In this document: in pieces, positions 23,301 to 36,877 of the stretch
Layout: every line of letters starts with the position of its first letter
Position numbering within the stretch: the first letter of the stretch is position 1
Origin: Rhinopithecus roxellana
Lineage: Eukaryota; Chordata; Mammalia; Primates; Cercopithecidae
NCBI RefSeq assembly: GCF_007565055.1
Contig: NC_044568.1
Coordinates: 19,460,488 to 19,524,487 of the forward strand
Direction: 5' to 3'
Length of the DNA: 64,000 nucleotides
Notes under the pieces: generated by a model
Seen by the model: only the letters and a program-made list of their open reading frames with translations
What the model was told of the DNA's origin: nothing
The model's database searches: none
Translations under genes and position numbers: made by a program

Positions 23301-26300
23301 GAGGCCCTCGTGCCGTCCGCCAATTGGATGAGGCCCCCGTGCCGTCCACTGATTGGATGAGGCCCTCATGATGTCTGCTGATTGGATGAGGCCCTCGTGC
23401 CATCCGCCAATTGGATGAGGCCCCCATGCCGTCCGCTGATTGGATGAGGCCCTCGTGCCGTCCGCCAATTGGATGAGGCCCCCGTGCCGTCCACTGATTG
23501 GATGAGGTCCTCATGACGTCTGCTGATTGGATGAGGCCCTCGTGCTGTCCGCCAATTGGATGAGGCCCCCATGCCGTCCGCTGATTGGATGAGGCCCTCG
23601 TGCCGTCCGCCAATTGGATGAGGCCCCCGTGCCGTCCACTGATTGGATGAGGTCCTCATGACGTCTGCTGATTGGATGAGGCCCTCGTGCTGTCCGCCAA
23701 TTGGATGAGGCCCCCATGCCGTCCGCTGATTGGATGAGGCCCTCGTGCCGTCCGCCGATTGGATGAGGCCCTCGTGCCGTCTGCTGATTTTAATCAGTCT
23801 CATTTAAAAAATATCTACATACCAGGTTTTTTTTTTTTTTTTTTTTGAGACGGAGTCTCGCTCTGCCGCCCAGGCTGGAGCGCAGTGGCCGGATCTCAGC
23901 TCACTGCAAGCTCCGCCTCCCGGGTTCCCGCCATTCTCCTGCCTCAGCCTCCCGAGTAGCTGGGACTACAGGCGCCCGCCTCGTCGCCCGGCTAGTTTTT
24001 TGTATTTTTTAGTAGAGACGGGGTTTCACCGTATTAGCCAGGATGGTCTCGATCTCCTGACCTCGTGATCCGCCCGTCTCGGCCTCCCAAAGTGCTGGGA
24101 TTACAGGCGTGAGCCACCGCGCCCGGCCATACCAGGTATTTTTAACTAAACTGGGCAGCGTGGCCCAGCCGCCCTGACACATGAATCAACTTCACACCGC
24201 ACCGGCAGGCGTGACCGCGGCACCCAAGCTGCCGACTGAGAACACAGCCGCGCCGACTCTGGTCACACCTCCGCCAACCTCAGCACCTGCTCAGAATGGA
24301 GAGAGCTGCCGGCGCGGCCTCACGCCTGTAACCCCAGCACCCTGGGAGGCCCGGGTGGGCAGGTCCCCTGAGGTCAGGAGTTTGAGACCAGCCTGGCCAA
24401 CGTGGTGAAACCTCGTCTCTACTAAAAATAGAAAAATTAGCGGGGCGTGGTGGCGGGTGTCTGTAGTCCCGGGTACTCAGGAGGCTGAGGCCTGAGAATT
24501 GCTTGAACCCAGGAGGTGGAAGTTGCAGTGAGCTGAGATTGTGCCATTGCACTCCAGCCTGGGCAACAGAGTGAGCCTCTGTCTCAAAAAAAAAAAAAAA
24601 AATTAGAGATAACGACTTGGGCTCTCTAGGGACAAGGAAGCCAGGCTCTGGGTGCTGCTGTCCAGCCCTGTGCCAGCTCTATGAGGTCCTCACCTGGCCA
24701 CGTGTCCGGGCAGTGCTTCTGGGGCAGCATCTGCTGGGAGGGCAAGACAGTCCTGGTGCAGGTGCCCAATTCTGTCCGCATTTCACTTACTGAGAACTCA
24801 AGGCACAGAGTGGGAGGGCTGAGCTAGGACCAGACACCAGTCTCCTGCAGAAGCAATACAGACATGATGAATGACCGTCCTAGACACCTGCCCTGAGATT
24901 CCCTCCCTCTCCTGCCCTGCCCCGCCCCAGTGGCCTGGGGGGAGGGGAGAGCAAGGTTCTGAAGGGGGTGTGACCAGACACCTGCCTGTGACCCCCCACC
25001 CCCAGGCTGCCTCCGAGTGGCTGGTGAGTCCTCTCCCACCCTGCCTGCGGGAGAGGTGGCCAGGCAGCATTCCTCCCTGGGTGCCCGGGGAAGTCCCTTG
25101 AGAGCAGGCCAGCTTGTGGCTGGGCCCTGGGGCAGTCTAGACAGGCCAGGCTGGACAGGCCGGGGGGCTGGGTGCCTCTGGCTGAATCACAGGGTAAGGG
25201 CTCTGAGTTAGCACCCCAACTTCTGTCCTGGGCCCAGCACCGCTGAGGACACAGTGGGCAGCCAGGTCTGCCAGGGCCAGGTACCTGTGTTTGGAAGGCA
25301 GTGCCGCTCCTGAGAGGTGGTTCCCAGGAGGTTTTCAGTGGCCAGGGTTCTTAGGAAGCCCTCGTTGCCTCTCTGGGGTGAGTTGCTGGGGCTGTGGTTG
25401 GAGTGGTCGCCAGTGTCTGCCCCTGGTGCTGAGGGCGGAGTCCTTGTTTTGGGAGGTCATGGCATGATGCTGGAGGTCAAAGGCAGGCCATGGCAGAGAC
25501 ATTTTTCTCTTTTCTTTTTGTTTTTGAGACGAAGTTTCACTCTTGTTGCCCAGGCTGGAGTGCAGTGGTGCAATCTCAGCTCACTGCAATCTCTGCCTCC
25601 CAGGTTCAAGCAATTCTCTGTCTCAGCCTCCCAAGTAGCTGGGATTATAGGCGCGTGCCACCATGCCCAGCTAATTTTTGTGTTTTTAGTAGAGATGGGG
25701 TTTCGTCATGCTGGCCAGTCTAGTTGCGAACTCCTGACCTCATGATCCACCTGCCTTAGCCTCCCAAAGTGTTGGGATTACAGGCATGAGCCACCACGCC
25801 TGGCCTGGCAGGGGAACGTCGGTGCGTGATCTCTGCCTGGAGAGCTCACTCGTGTTTCCCGGAGGACGCTTTAGAACATGGCGCCTGGGTCTGGGTGAGC
25901 CTCAGCCTGAGCATCTACCTGCTCAGGACCCAGCGACGCTGGTGGTGTGGACCTCAGCTCTGGAGAATGGGTTATGTGGAGCCTGGGCGCCTGGAGGAAC
26001 CTGGGGGAGGCGTTGCCGCGTGCTCGCTGCTGGGGCTTCAAGAGGATCCCATCTCTTGTGGCCGAGACCCCGTGTCTCACAGCATGTCCTGCCTCGTACC
26101 CCGCCTCACCCTCCGCACCTTTGTGACCTCTGGGTTTCCCCCAGGACCTTCGCATCTGATGTTCCCAGATCCTTCCCGCCACCGGGTCCTGCTCCGGTGG
26201 CCCCCAGGGAAGCCTTTCCTGAGGACCCAGCTCAGTGTCTGGTGCTAACTATGGCTCATCGTGCACTCTGGCCCCCAGGAGGCTGTGGGCTCCTGAAACC

Positions 26301-29300
26301 CCTCGGAACCATGGGCTTCCAACCACGCCTGACCCCTGCGTGCCGACTCTGTGTGCAGGTGTACAGCTGTGCCTGGGGCAGGCTGGCTGTGATGGCCTCA
26401 CAGAGCCCGGAGAGCTGCCTCCTAGCTTCCAAAGCCTTCATTTCAGGCGTAATGGGCCATCTCTGCAGGAATCCTACCCTCTCAATTAGTCTGGAATGCT
26501 GGGGGCGGGGCCAGCTCCAGGTCACAGAGCGACCTTGTTTACCTGGAACCTTAACATCCTCCCTTCCGTGCTAATCAGTGTAATCAGTGTGGTCCACGCG
26601 GGCTGTGGAATGTGCTGTCCGCTCCCTGGGTCAGCCAGAGAGTGTCAGGGAGCACCTACCGGCTGTTACCCCCAGGGCTGCCCTGACCCAGCTCTTCACT
26701 GTGCACATTTGTACCGCACCAGACCCTGGCGGGCAGCTCCAGGTGACGAGGCGTGTCAGTGCCTTCCTGGTCTGGTTTGTTTTTTGGTTTGTTTTGTTTT
26801 GGTTTGTTTTAAATAGGGATGGGGTCTTCCTGTGTTGCCCAGGTTGGTCTCAAACTCCTGGGGTCAAGCGAACCTTCTACCTCAGCCTCTTAAAGTGCTG
26901 GATTACAGGCAGGAGTCCCCACACCCGGCCCACCGCTACTCTCTAGGTGAAGAGACAGAGTCCCAGAGAAGAAGCCGGGGTTTGACTGCTGGTCTGTGGC
27001 CGGTTCTGCTCACCTCCAGCCTCTGCCTGGGGCCACGCTGTTCACACAGGAGCCGCTCACAGGCTGAGGCCGAGAGCAGGGCCCTCCCAGGGGAGCTGGG
27101 CCCCCGGAAGTGACCTGAGCCGCCAGGAGCTGGCCCTGCGTCTCATCCCTGTCTCTGGAGGACACTGGCTGCCAGCTCACCAGCTGGCCCCTGGGCAGGC
27201 TTGAATCGTGACCTGGAACGCTGGACGTCTCTGGCTCCAGCCCTGGACCCGCACCCTGTCCAGGCACCCCAGTGCCAGACTGTTTTGGGTGCACCCTCTG
27301 GACGGGCTCCCCCGTGACGGCAGTCCATGGAAAGCTGTGGTTCTTAGGGAACTACCGATTCCTAGTCCTGAGCCTGGAGCTGCCGGGTGCAAAGTGGGAA
27401 CGCGGCGTGTTGTGGGCTGGGGGTCCTAGGAAAGAGCCCGTGGGACTCATGTGCTCATAGCTTCTGGCCGAGGGGCCGGCTTGTGGCTGGCTGTCCTTCC
27501 CAGCCACGCCTGGTCAGGGCTTGTGTGCAGGGCGGCTGAAGCTGTGGGAGGCCACACTGTCCACACAGCGCCCTGTGAGCCCACCGTGCCTCAGTTTCCC
27601 CATCTGACAAGTGGCACAACAGGAGCCGCTTCCTGGCACAGAGCTCAGGGTCAGGACTGACTCAGCACTTGTGGGCTGCTGAGAGACCTGAGGGGCTGCC
27701 CCACCCTTGCCTTGGCTGTCGTGGGTGACCTGGCAAACCACTCCGGCCGTGGCGCTGCTGAGGGTCTACACTTGGCAGTCAGGGTTTGCTGCTTGGCTGA
27801 GAGCCCCTTCTCCTCCCCAGACACATCCTCTCCTTGAGGCTGGAGGGGGTCCTGCCGTCCCTGGGGTTGTGGAGTTGCAGGAATCCAGGAGGGCAGTGCC
27901 TGCAGCTCAGATGGGGGCCGGTGGGCAGGGCCAATGCACTTGGACCCTTCGAGGATGGCAGGAGAGTGCCCTGTGCCAGTTGCTGACCTCATGTGGCAGA
28001 GGCCATGGTGTGTGAAGGGAGGAGAGCTGAGTTGGAGGCCTTACTTTGTCACCGCCCCTCTGAGTGCCTGCTGTGTGCAGAGGCCAGCAGGGGCCCCTTC
28101 TTCATCTGGGCTCTGCCTGGACCCCTGGCTGGGCCGGGAGGGAGGCCTTGCTGCCCACAGAGGTGGCTCTGCCTGACCCAGCTCCCTTCCCAGGGCACAG
28201 TGGAGGCATAGGGTTGGCTCCGTCAGACATTTGGGGACCCGCGTCCTTCCTGGGGCCCCACCCTCTACCCACTGTCCCCACCTATTTACCTGTGTCTGTG
28301 CCAGAGATGGCTGCCCAGATAAGCCCTGGTTTCCTCCCTTTCTGAAGAGGCTAGAGAGGAGCCCACTTGGGCAGAGAGTCAGGGGATTGTTCTGTGCGGA
28401 ACGCAGGCCTCACCCATGCCCTGGAATCTGTCCCCTTCTCCATTGTTGAGGGATGAGTCCCAGATCCCTGACCCTCCAGGAGAGCCCAGCACAGAAAAAC
28501 GCTGAGGCCTCCACACCCTGGCAGCACTGCTGGTCGTCTGTGGGGAACGCCAGGCCCTTCGGAGGGTGGGGGAGGCGGGGAGGGCAGTGGAGGGAGGGTC
28601 AGGGGGAAGGGGGGAAAGGGTCACCGAGGGCCCGATGTGGGGGATGCCTCACGCGTGGGGAGGGGCGTTCTCATCTCTGCCCGGTCTCCTGCCATGCTGG
28701 GGGTCCTTCACTGCTGACCTCAAGTACCAAGAAGATGAGGAGGATGGGGTGTCAGCAGCACGGGGGAGAACGCAAAGGCACCTCCCAGCTCACCCGCCCC
28801 CGCCCCGCAAGCACAGTTGCCATGGTGTGGGGACTGGAAGGCAGCGGCTTTGGGACCAGACTGCATCTGCCTTGGGCTGTGCTGCTGGCCCTCTGGTCAG
28901 CACCATCGTGCCCTCCAAGTCACTCAGCCTGGTGCCCTCCTGGGCTAGGGCAGTGCCACAAGAGCTCAGGCCCAGATGTACAGGTACCACTGTTCCGCCC
29001 ACCACAAGTCGCCTGGGGAACCCTCCCTCCTGCAGCCTCCGTGTGCTCATCTGTGAAATGGGCGTGTTGGAGTCACCCCTGGCTTGTGTGAGAATCCCAG
29101 GGGCTGATGCCTGCAAGACCCTGTGGGCTTTGCCCCACTCCCCAGGCAGAGACAGTTCCCCCAGTCCCACCCACATGGCTGTGTGCAGCAGGTGCCTGCT
29201 GACCCTCTGTTCCTGCACAGTCACCTTGTTCACAGACGGACCCACCCCCGCCCTGCAAACCCCTCCAAGGGCTGCGGGCTGAGTGTGGCTGGGAGGGTGA

Positions 29301-32300
29301 CCTGGCTGTCCACACCAGCAGGTCTGAGAACAGTTGGCTGTGGCAGGTGCGGTGGGTGCCCAGCCCACAGCGGCCACCAGGCCTGCAGGACCCTGCCCCG
29401 TGTAGGTCAGATGAGCCATAAAACTGAGTTTCCTGGACACTGAGCTGATTAAACCCGGACACCGAGCTAATTAAACCCAGGCACCCAGCTAATTAAATGC
29501 TCCAGAAACTGCTCAGGGCCCCAGGCTGCTGGCCGGGCTCCAAGTAGTTAAGGAACATTCCATTTACCTCCTGCTGCCTCGAAGGCAGGGTGGCTCCCGT
29601 CGGGCCCTGCCTGTCCAGTGCTCCCTCGGTGCTGCCCGCCCTATGGCTGCGTCCCACTGTTGCCTTTGGACAAAGCCTGCTCTCCTAGGGCCTCGGGTTC
29701 TCCCGTGAGATGGCAGGGGCTGGTTCGAAGGTCTCTGAGGTTTTCAGAGTTTTGTGAAGGGCTCTAGACTCCATTTTCTGTCTTACTGCTAGACAGAGGG
29801 TGCAGACGGCTTTTCCCTTGAGTTTCTCTCAACTCTCCTTTGTCCATGAGGTGGGAAGAGGGACTTCCCCAGTCCTCAGCTCGGGGCAGGGTGGGATGGA
29901 CAGAGAACTGCAGGATCCCAGCCTGAGACTGTCCAGCGCCCCGGGGGAGCGAAGCCTGTGGCGTAGCTGTCTGTAGCCATGGCCAGGGTCACTAAGGGCG
30001 CAGAGGCCCTGCTGGTGAGGGCTGGGGTGGGCTTCTGGGGTGGTGGGTGCTAGAAGCGGGACCTTTGCTTGTGGAAGGTGGGTCGGGGTCACATCCGCTG
30101 CGGCCTTGGAGGGGCAGGTGGGAATCGTGCGGAGAAGGACTAAAGTAGCTGAGGTTTGGGGAGCATGTGTGGAGCAGGCCTGCAGGCCAGGGTGGCTGGT
30201 GAAGGTGGGCCTGGGCAGGCTGGGCCTCCATTAGGGGAGCCCCCCACATCCCCTCCCCACACAGCTTCCACCTCTGTCTGCTCTCCAAGGCTCCTGTGCT
30301 GGGGCTGTGGGGTGGCAGGCCATGCGGCCTGTGTGAACCTCACCATAGACCTCGCTGTGAAGGCTGCGGGGGGCATCTGGGGGCCGGCTGGCTTCCCCCT
30401 GTCCCCTGGGCCAACCTTGCCAGCCTCCTTCTTCCGTAAAAGTGAGATCCGTCTGAGCCCTCATGGCCCCTCTGGGTCTGGGTTTGGTTTTTGTGCCCTG
30501 CCTGGGGTCATGGCAGGTAAGGCCCACCAGGCTCCCTTGCAGAGCAGGGTAGAGCAGCAGCCGCCGGGAGCTGCCCAGACCACGTCTGCTCTTTTCTTCT
30601 TCCTCTTCTCCTCTGCCCGGCCCCGCCCACCGGCATAAGCACTAGCACAGAAGTGTTTATGGGTTTCTCTTCCAAGCCAAATAAGGCAGAGAGTGCATTT
30701 GCAGGAGTTGGAGCAGGCTGGGGGGAGGGCAGATGGGGCTTGGACCAGGACCCCGGCTCCCTGTAGCTGTCTTGGCCTGGCAGCTGTCATCTGCGAACTA
30801 ATCCTCCCCGCCCTCACCAGGCCCTTTTGGAGCTTCCCATGCTCAGCTGGTAGCAAAAGAAGTCAAGACCTAGCAAAGTGCCCGCCCCGGCCAGGAGGCC
30901 CAGGTTTTAGTCCTGTGGGGACTCAGACGACTCACGTCCTTCCCAGCTTCTGTTCCCTCCGATGAGAGGAAGGCTGGACCAAGCCACCTGCCCTGCTTCC
31001 ATCCCATCTGTTCCCTCCAGTCCTTTTTCTTTTTGGCCAGTTCACTGGAGTTGATAACTCCAGCAACGCATGAAAACATTCCCCTTGTAGAAAAGGGAAA
31101 TGCTGTGGGTAGGAGGGACCAAGGACCTCTTCTGCAGGGACAAACACAGTGGCTTGGTGCAGATCTTCCTGGACCTTTTTATGTATCCTAGACATGCAGA
31201 AGTTCAGTTTTACACAAAAGGAGTGGTAGGCGTCTGACTCTCCGGCTTGTATCCATCCCTCAGCAGTGCCCCAGAGCTTGGTGCACGCTTGCTGTCTCAT
31301 GCTATGTGTCAGGCACTTTTGTCTCTGCAACAGTCCTGTGAGGAGAGTTACAGTTCTTGATTTATAAATGAACAAACGAAGACAGAGGAGACTGGGCTCA
31401 TCTGTGGTCATCTCAGCAGCTGTGAGGGGTCAGGGCCGGAGCCCAGTGGTGTCATTTTACAGGGCACGTAGAGACATGACACACAGGGTTCCGCCGCACA
31501 CCCTGCTGCCCGGCCCACTCTGCGGGTGGGTGCTGAGGCTGTTCCTGCATCTGCTGTGTCTCGTGGGCCCGTGGGTGCCTGTGGAGTGGGGGTGGTGGGC
31601 TTGCCTTTCCAAGCACTGCCCCATCACAGGCTCGGGGAGAAGCAGTTATGCATGAGCTGCTGAGCCCCGGGTGTGACGGGCGTCACAGCAGGAGGAGCCC
31701 TGGGGATGACTGAGTGACGATGGGTGGTGACAGAGCTCACAGATGCCAGGGTTGCCACCAGGCCAGGGCACTGCTGGGGCCAAGGCTGGGATGCAGCAGG
31801 ATGTTGGTCTGTTGGGGAGTGGCAGGAAGCCCACAGGGTCAGCTGACACAAGGGGACCCAAGGTGGTGGGAACCTTGAGTGCCAGACCAAGGAACTGGTC
31901 TGAGGCCACAGTTGGTCTCAGTGCACAAGGACGCGGGCTGAGAGGGTCGCTGCCCCCTTGATGGCCATCCTGTTGTGGGAGGAGAGGCCAGGCAGCCACT
32001 GCCGGGAACCCACCTGGGCTTGAGAGTCGGACCACATGGCTGAGAAAGCTCCTGGGATTCCTCCCGGGATTCAGCTGCTCCACCCTCGACCCCGGAGGGC
32101 CTGTCGGTCTAGCCCTATATCCTCTCTGCCAGTTAGGTCTGGGCAGAGAAGTAGAGGCACAGAGGGTGGCAGAGGGATGTCCAGCCAGGCCTTTCTGTGG
32201 CACCTTCTGGGGCTGGTTGGAGTCTGTGAAATCTGTGTTAACTGGCCCAGACCCTTCCTGCCTCCTGGGGCACCTGCTGGAGCTGAGGCTGCTTGGGGAG

Positions 32301-35300
32301 CCTATCTGTGACTTAAGTCTCTTGTGGGTCGTGCTGGGCTCGGTTCACCTGCCTGTAGGATGGGATGGTGCCACCCTTAGGTTGTTGGGAGGACCCAAGG
32401 AGGGTGATGCCTCTAGCCGTGGCATCTGGCCCTGCTCCACCCCGCAGCCCGGCTCCTTCAGGGCCAGGACTCCAACCCAGGTCATGGACTCTAACCCTCG
32501 GGCTCTCCTGCTTCCCAGGTGAGAAAGCTGAGCCCTGGAGAAGGTGGAGATGGGATCTCAGTCCAGCCCATGGCTCCAGTTCCTTTGAGAAGTCTTACTC
32601 TGTCGCTCAGGTTGGAGTGCAGTGACATGATCTTGGCCCACTGCACCCTCCACCTCCTAGGTTCAAGTAATTCTCCTGCCTGTGTCCTGAGTAGCTGGGA
32701 TTACAGGTACCCACCACCACGCCAGGCTAAATTTTGTATTTTTAGTTTCACCATGTTGGCCAGGCTGGTCTTGAACTCCTGACCTCAGGTGATATGCCTG
32801 CCTTAGCCTCCCAAAGTGCTGGGATTACAGTTGTAAGCCTCTGTGCCCAGCCCCAGCCACCGGTTTTGTACGGCACTCAGGTGGGTGTGGTCCCTGAGGA
32901 CATGTCACACTGGAGATCCTTACAGTCCATCAGCCCACCCGGCCGCACCAGCGGCCAGTGCCAGGCCATTGGTGGGTCCAGAGTCCCGGGGCGGAGCGAC
33001 CGACTCCAGGTTGTGGAGGGGCCTCTTAGGATCCTTCTAGGCACCCAGGTCAGGCAGGTGCCTCCATGCCTAAGACTGAGCTCCTGGTGGACATTGGGCT
33101 GGGTGTGTGGGCGTCCTGCACGCCCTCCCTGTGGCCGGGTGCCTGTGAGGAGTGGACAGTCACCCCGAGGGCATAGACCACCCTCGAGGCTCCCAGATGG
33201 CGGCTGCAGAGCCGCTCCTCCCTGCCTGGTGTGTGACCCCTTCCATGACTGAGGACACCTCTGACCGCTCAGTCCTGTGACCCTGGATGCAAGCACTGGG
33301 CAACACCTGGGCTCCAGGCCCCCGTCCTTCCTTCCCCTGCTGTCCTGGCTCCTGGGCGGCCCCCCACCGCCCTTCCCCTGCTGTCCTGGCTCCTGGGCGC
33401 CACCCCCCCCCCCGCCCTTCCCCTGCTGTCCTGGCTCCTGGGCGGCCCCCCCCGCCCTGAGGCTCTGCCCTGTGCTGGGAACCCAGGAATTACAGCCCTG
33501 CCCCCTGGCCCCTGTTTCTCATGTTGGGACCTGCTGGCCAGGTTAACTCCTGACCACCACTGTCTCAGACCTGCTGGTCCCACCTGGTCCCCACCTGTCC
33601 ACCGCCCGAGGCTCTCCTTTGAGGCCTGCTCTGCAGCTCTTGGCCTGGGGGCCCCCGTCCTCTGGTGGTGCCTCCTGCACTCTGTCCCCTTTGGAGGTGG
33701 TGGCTTCGAGGGCAGGTGCCACTGTTCTGTGAAAAGGTGGTATAATCAAAGCAACACCCAGATACTGAAGGAGCCGGGAAATCAGAGGAGGCAGACAGAG
33801 CAAGTATGTTGGTTCTGGGCTGTTTACTGGGGGGAACTTACAGACGGAAACATGGCCTCGGGTAGCCTCGAGACAGGTAGAGCTCTGAACCCAAATGCCT
33901 GACCTGGGGCTCGTATCTTGCGCTGGGAGGAATGTGCAGGTGGCTGGCAACGCGGCAGGTGGGTGGCCAGATTCCTGCTGCAGCCTCAGGTTTGTTTAGG
34001 AGGAAACCTACGAGGACTAGGCATTCTTTTTTTTTTTTTCTTTCCTGCATATGAATGCCAGGGAATAGGTGTTCCTGCATAAATATGATACATCAACTAG
34101 ACATTTTGGAGGCATTCCCAGACCCGGGGTTAATCACCAGATTAGCATTTAAATAAAGTTACTCTGTCCCCGCAGTCAGCTAGGCTCAAGCCACATGACG
34201 GGGGCGGGGGTGTCGGCTGTTTGCTGCGTCCCAGGCTTGCTCCATCTCCTCATCTGCAAAGTGGGGGTGACAGTTGTGGTATTCGTCTAGTGCCACAGGA
34301 TTATATACGACAGATTGCCCAGCCCTGTGCCTGCCCTGGGGGCAGTGGTGACGTGATGGCCATGGCGGTGACGTGATGGCCGTGGGCACATCCGCCCTCT
34401 GGTTAGGCCTTGCCCCGTGCCTGCACCGGGAACAGCGGTGACGTGATGGCCGCGGGTGCGTCCGCCCTCTGGTTAGGCCTTGCCCCGTGCCTGCACCGGG
34501 GACAGCAGTGACGTGATGGCCGCGGGTGCGTCCGCCCTCTGGTTAGGCCTCCCCTCTCCCTGGGGCACAAAAGGTGTCCTAGGGTGGGAGGGTCAGCTGC
34601 TGGGTCTGGGGCCCCTCCAGTCCCAGCTTTCAACTCCTGTGCAGATGTGGAGCAGGACGGCGCACTGGGGCCTTGGCTCACACGGTGCCCTCAACTCGCC
34701 TCTGCCTGCTCTGCTGTGCAGCCTCAGCTCCTGTGGGTCCCGGGTCACCTGTCCGTGTTGGCCGCGGTCTTTCTGCACCACTTCCTGCTCTCGGCCAGCG
34801 CTGGCCTGCGGGCCCCGGCAGTGTGGGGTCACACACAGGCCGCACCGGCTGTTTCACGGAGACTCCCTGCTCAAGGCGGGCTCAAAATCCTGGCCTTGGG
34901 TCTCTGCGTGGCTCCTGGAGGGAGCATGTGTGAGGTGTCCAGGCTGTGGAAGGCCCAGCCGGCAGCCCTCCCTGTGACAGTCCTTCAGGCCTCACCGGGC
35001 TTGGTTCAGCCCACGTTAGAGGAGGCCAGGCTCAGAGCAGACGGCTCCTCCTCGATCGCCACAGGGAACAAGGGTTGGCAGGTTCGCCTCTCCCACCCGG
35101 GTGTGGGCCAGCTGCAAGGGTCTCATCCCAGGAGGGGCATCCTGGCGGGAGGGCTTAGGCATCTGACATCCCCCTGGCAGGTCTTCCTGTGGGCAAGTGG
35201 GAGTGGGTGGTGTCCAGCCCTCTGTGTGGAATGTTCCGGTGGAGTGGTGTGTGGTCCTGGTTACCACCATGTGGCATTTGTGGCTTTCCTGGCCAGCACC

Positions 35301-36845
35301 CATTGAAAGCAGAGGCCAGCCCAGCCCTTGGACACTGAGGGGCCCAGCAGCTACCGTGGGGGCAGCCTCTCCCCTCCCGGCTGTGCTTCCCTCAGCTGTC
35401 GGATGAGGGTCTGTGGATGGGTGATGGCTTGGCTCTCTGCTTCCCGAGGGGCTGGATGTGGGCCACAAAGAGGCGTGTGCTGGTGGGGCGAGGGGTTGGG
35501 GGTCAGGAGCCACCGCTCTCTCTGACCCTATCCCATTGCTGCTGACTCAGGAAAAGGTACTATCCTCACGGGGTCACAGGCCCAGGCTGGGCAGCTCCTG
35601 GTGGGAACGTGGGAGCCATAGGGCAGGGCAGGTTCCTGTCCTCGCTCCTTGGATTGTCTCAGGCCCCACCTCTCCTCTGGCTGAATTTCTTCCTTCTCTA
35701 CCTGAGCCTGATCCATGAAGCTTCTGACTTGCCCTAAGTTGGAGCCAGCCTTCAAGGCCAAAAGTAATGCCGCCACCTCCAGGCAGCCTGCTCTGTTGTC
35801 TCCCCCTCTGACTCTAGCCCACAAAGTCACAGTTGAGGCCACATCAACACACTTAGACCATCCAACAGCACCGCCGGCCGCATAGACTACACAGGTAGAT
35901 ACAAGGAGTGTTTCAAAAAGCTGTGACCCTGTGGCCAGGACACCTAGACCTGGGTCCTGACCACTCTCAGGAGCTCCTCCCCTCTCAGAGCCCATCCCAT
36001 CTGAAAATGGGGGGATTGGAGCATTGGCTGCTCCTCACTCCTGCCCTGCCAGCTGGCTACTCCGAGGACCCCAAGACCAGATAATGGGAGGAATGGTGGG
36101 CTGGGCTGTAACCCCGAGCCCCCTTCTCATCCCACCCCTCAGGCCGCCTCTGCTTGGTGTCTGCGGCAAGGCTGACAGAAAAGATGGCGCCAGGGAGACC
36201 AGCCAGGGCCCGCCTGTCTCAGCCCATCCCCGGGCGAGTGGGTGGGCTCTGGGGGCGGCGGGTGGGCTCTGGGCTAAGTAGCCCTCTGCCTCTCTGAGCC
36301 TTTTCCTTGTCTGTGTTGTTGGTGAGTGACCACCACTGGGACAAGCCTTAGCTTTCTGTCCAAGTGTCCACCGTGTCCCCAGACCCTAGACCAAGCCTGC
36401 TGCCTGGTGGGACCTGCTGGGTATTGAATGAATGAATGAATGAATGAGTGAACAAACTCTGGGGGGCATGTTGCTGGTCACCCCAGGGCAGGCCTGTGGT
36501 GGGTCCTGGTCTCAGGCAGGGGACTTGCCCTGCCAGGTGACGTTCAGCTGCTGGGGAACCCCTGTCAAAGTGCCTCCCACGCCCTCCATCATCCTCTGCC
36601 TTTGACTCCACTCTGCCCCTCAAGGTTCCCCTCTGGCTCGGCCAGGGGCAGGGCAGTCAGGGAGGCCTCCGGCTCCAGGCCCTCCCTCATCTCCATCCTC
36701 AGCCCCTGCACCTGCCTCTTCTCCAGCCCCAGCCCCTTGCAGCCTCAGGCTCTGGCTTCTGACAATTCTTTGCAGATTTCAGGGGCTGGTTATTTTTTTA
36801 TTCTGGCAAAATATACATCCATAAAACTTGCCATTTTATAGTTTG

Positions 36846-36877
<32 letters not shown>

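Noticed and set aside
23293..23785. CRISPR-like regular array
   Set aside because: Units are contiguous without unique spacers and the genome is a primate; it is a minisatellite.
23266..23803. Minus-strand repetitive ORFs (145 and 115 codons) over the 29-bp repeat
   Set aside because: The frames are open only because the minisatellite unit has no stop; the unit is not a multiple of three and nothing supports coding.
28453..29282. Overlapping ORFs of 212-238 codons in intron 1
   Set aside because: G+C-rich chance frames on both strands, no domain, no splice or start context, no promoter.
33720..34200. Possible solitary LTR with AATAAA
   Set aside because: No clear TG...CA ends or target duplication was found; kept only as an unrecognised AT-richer stretch.
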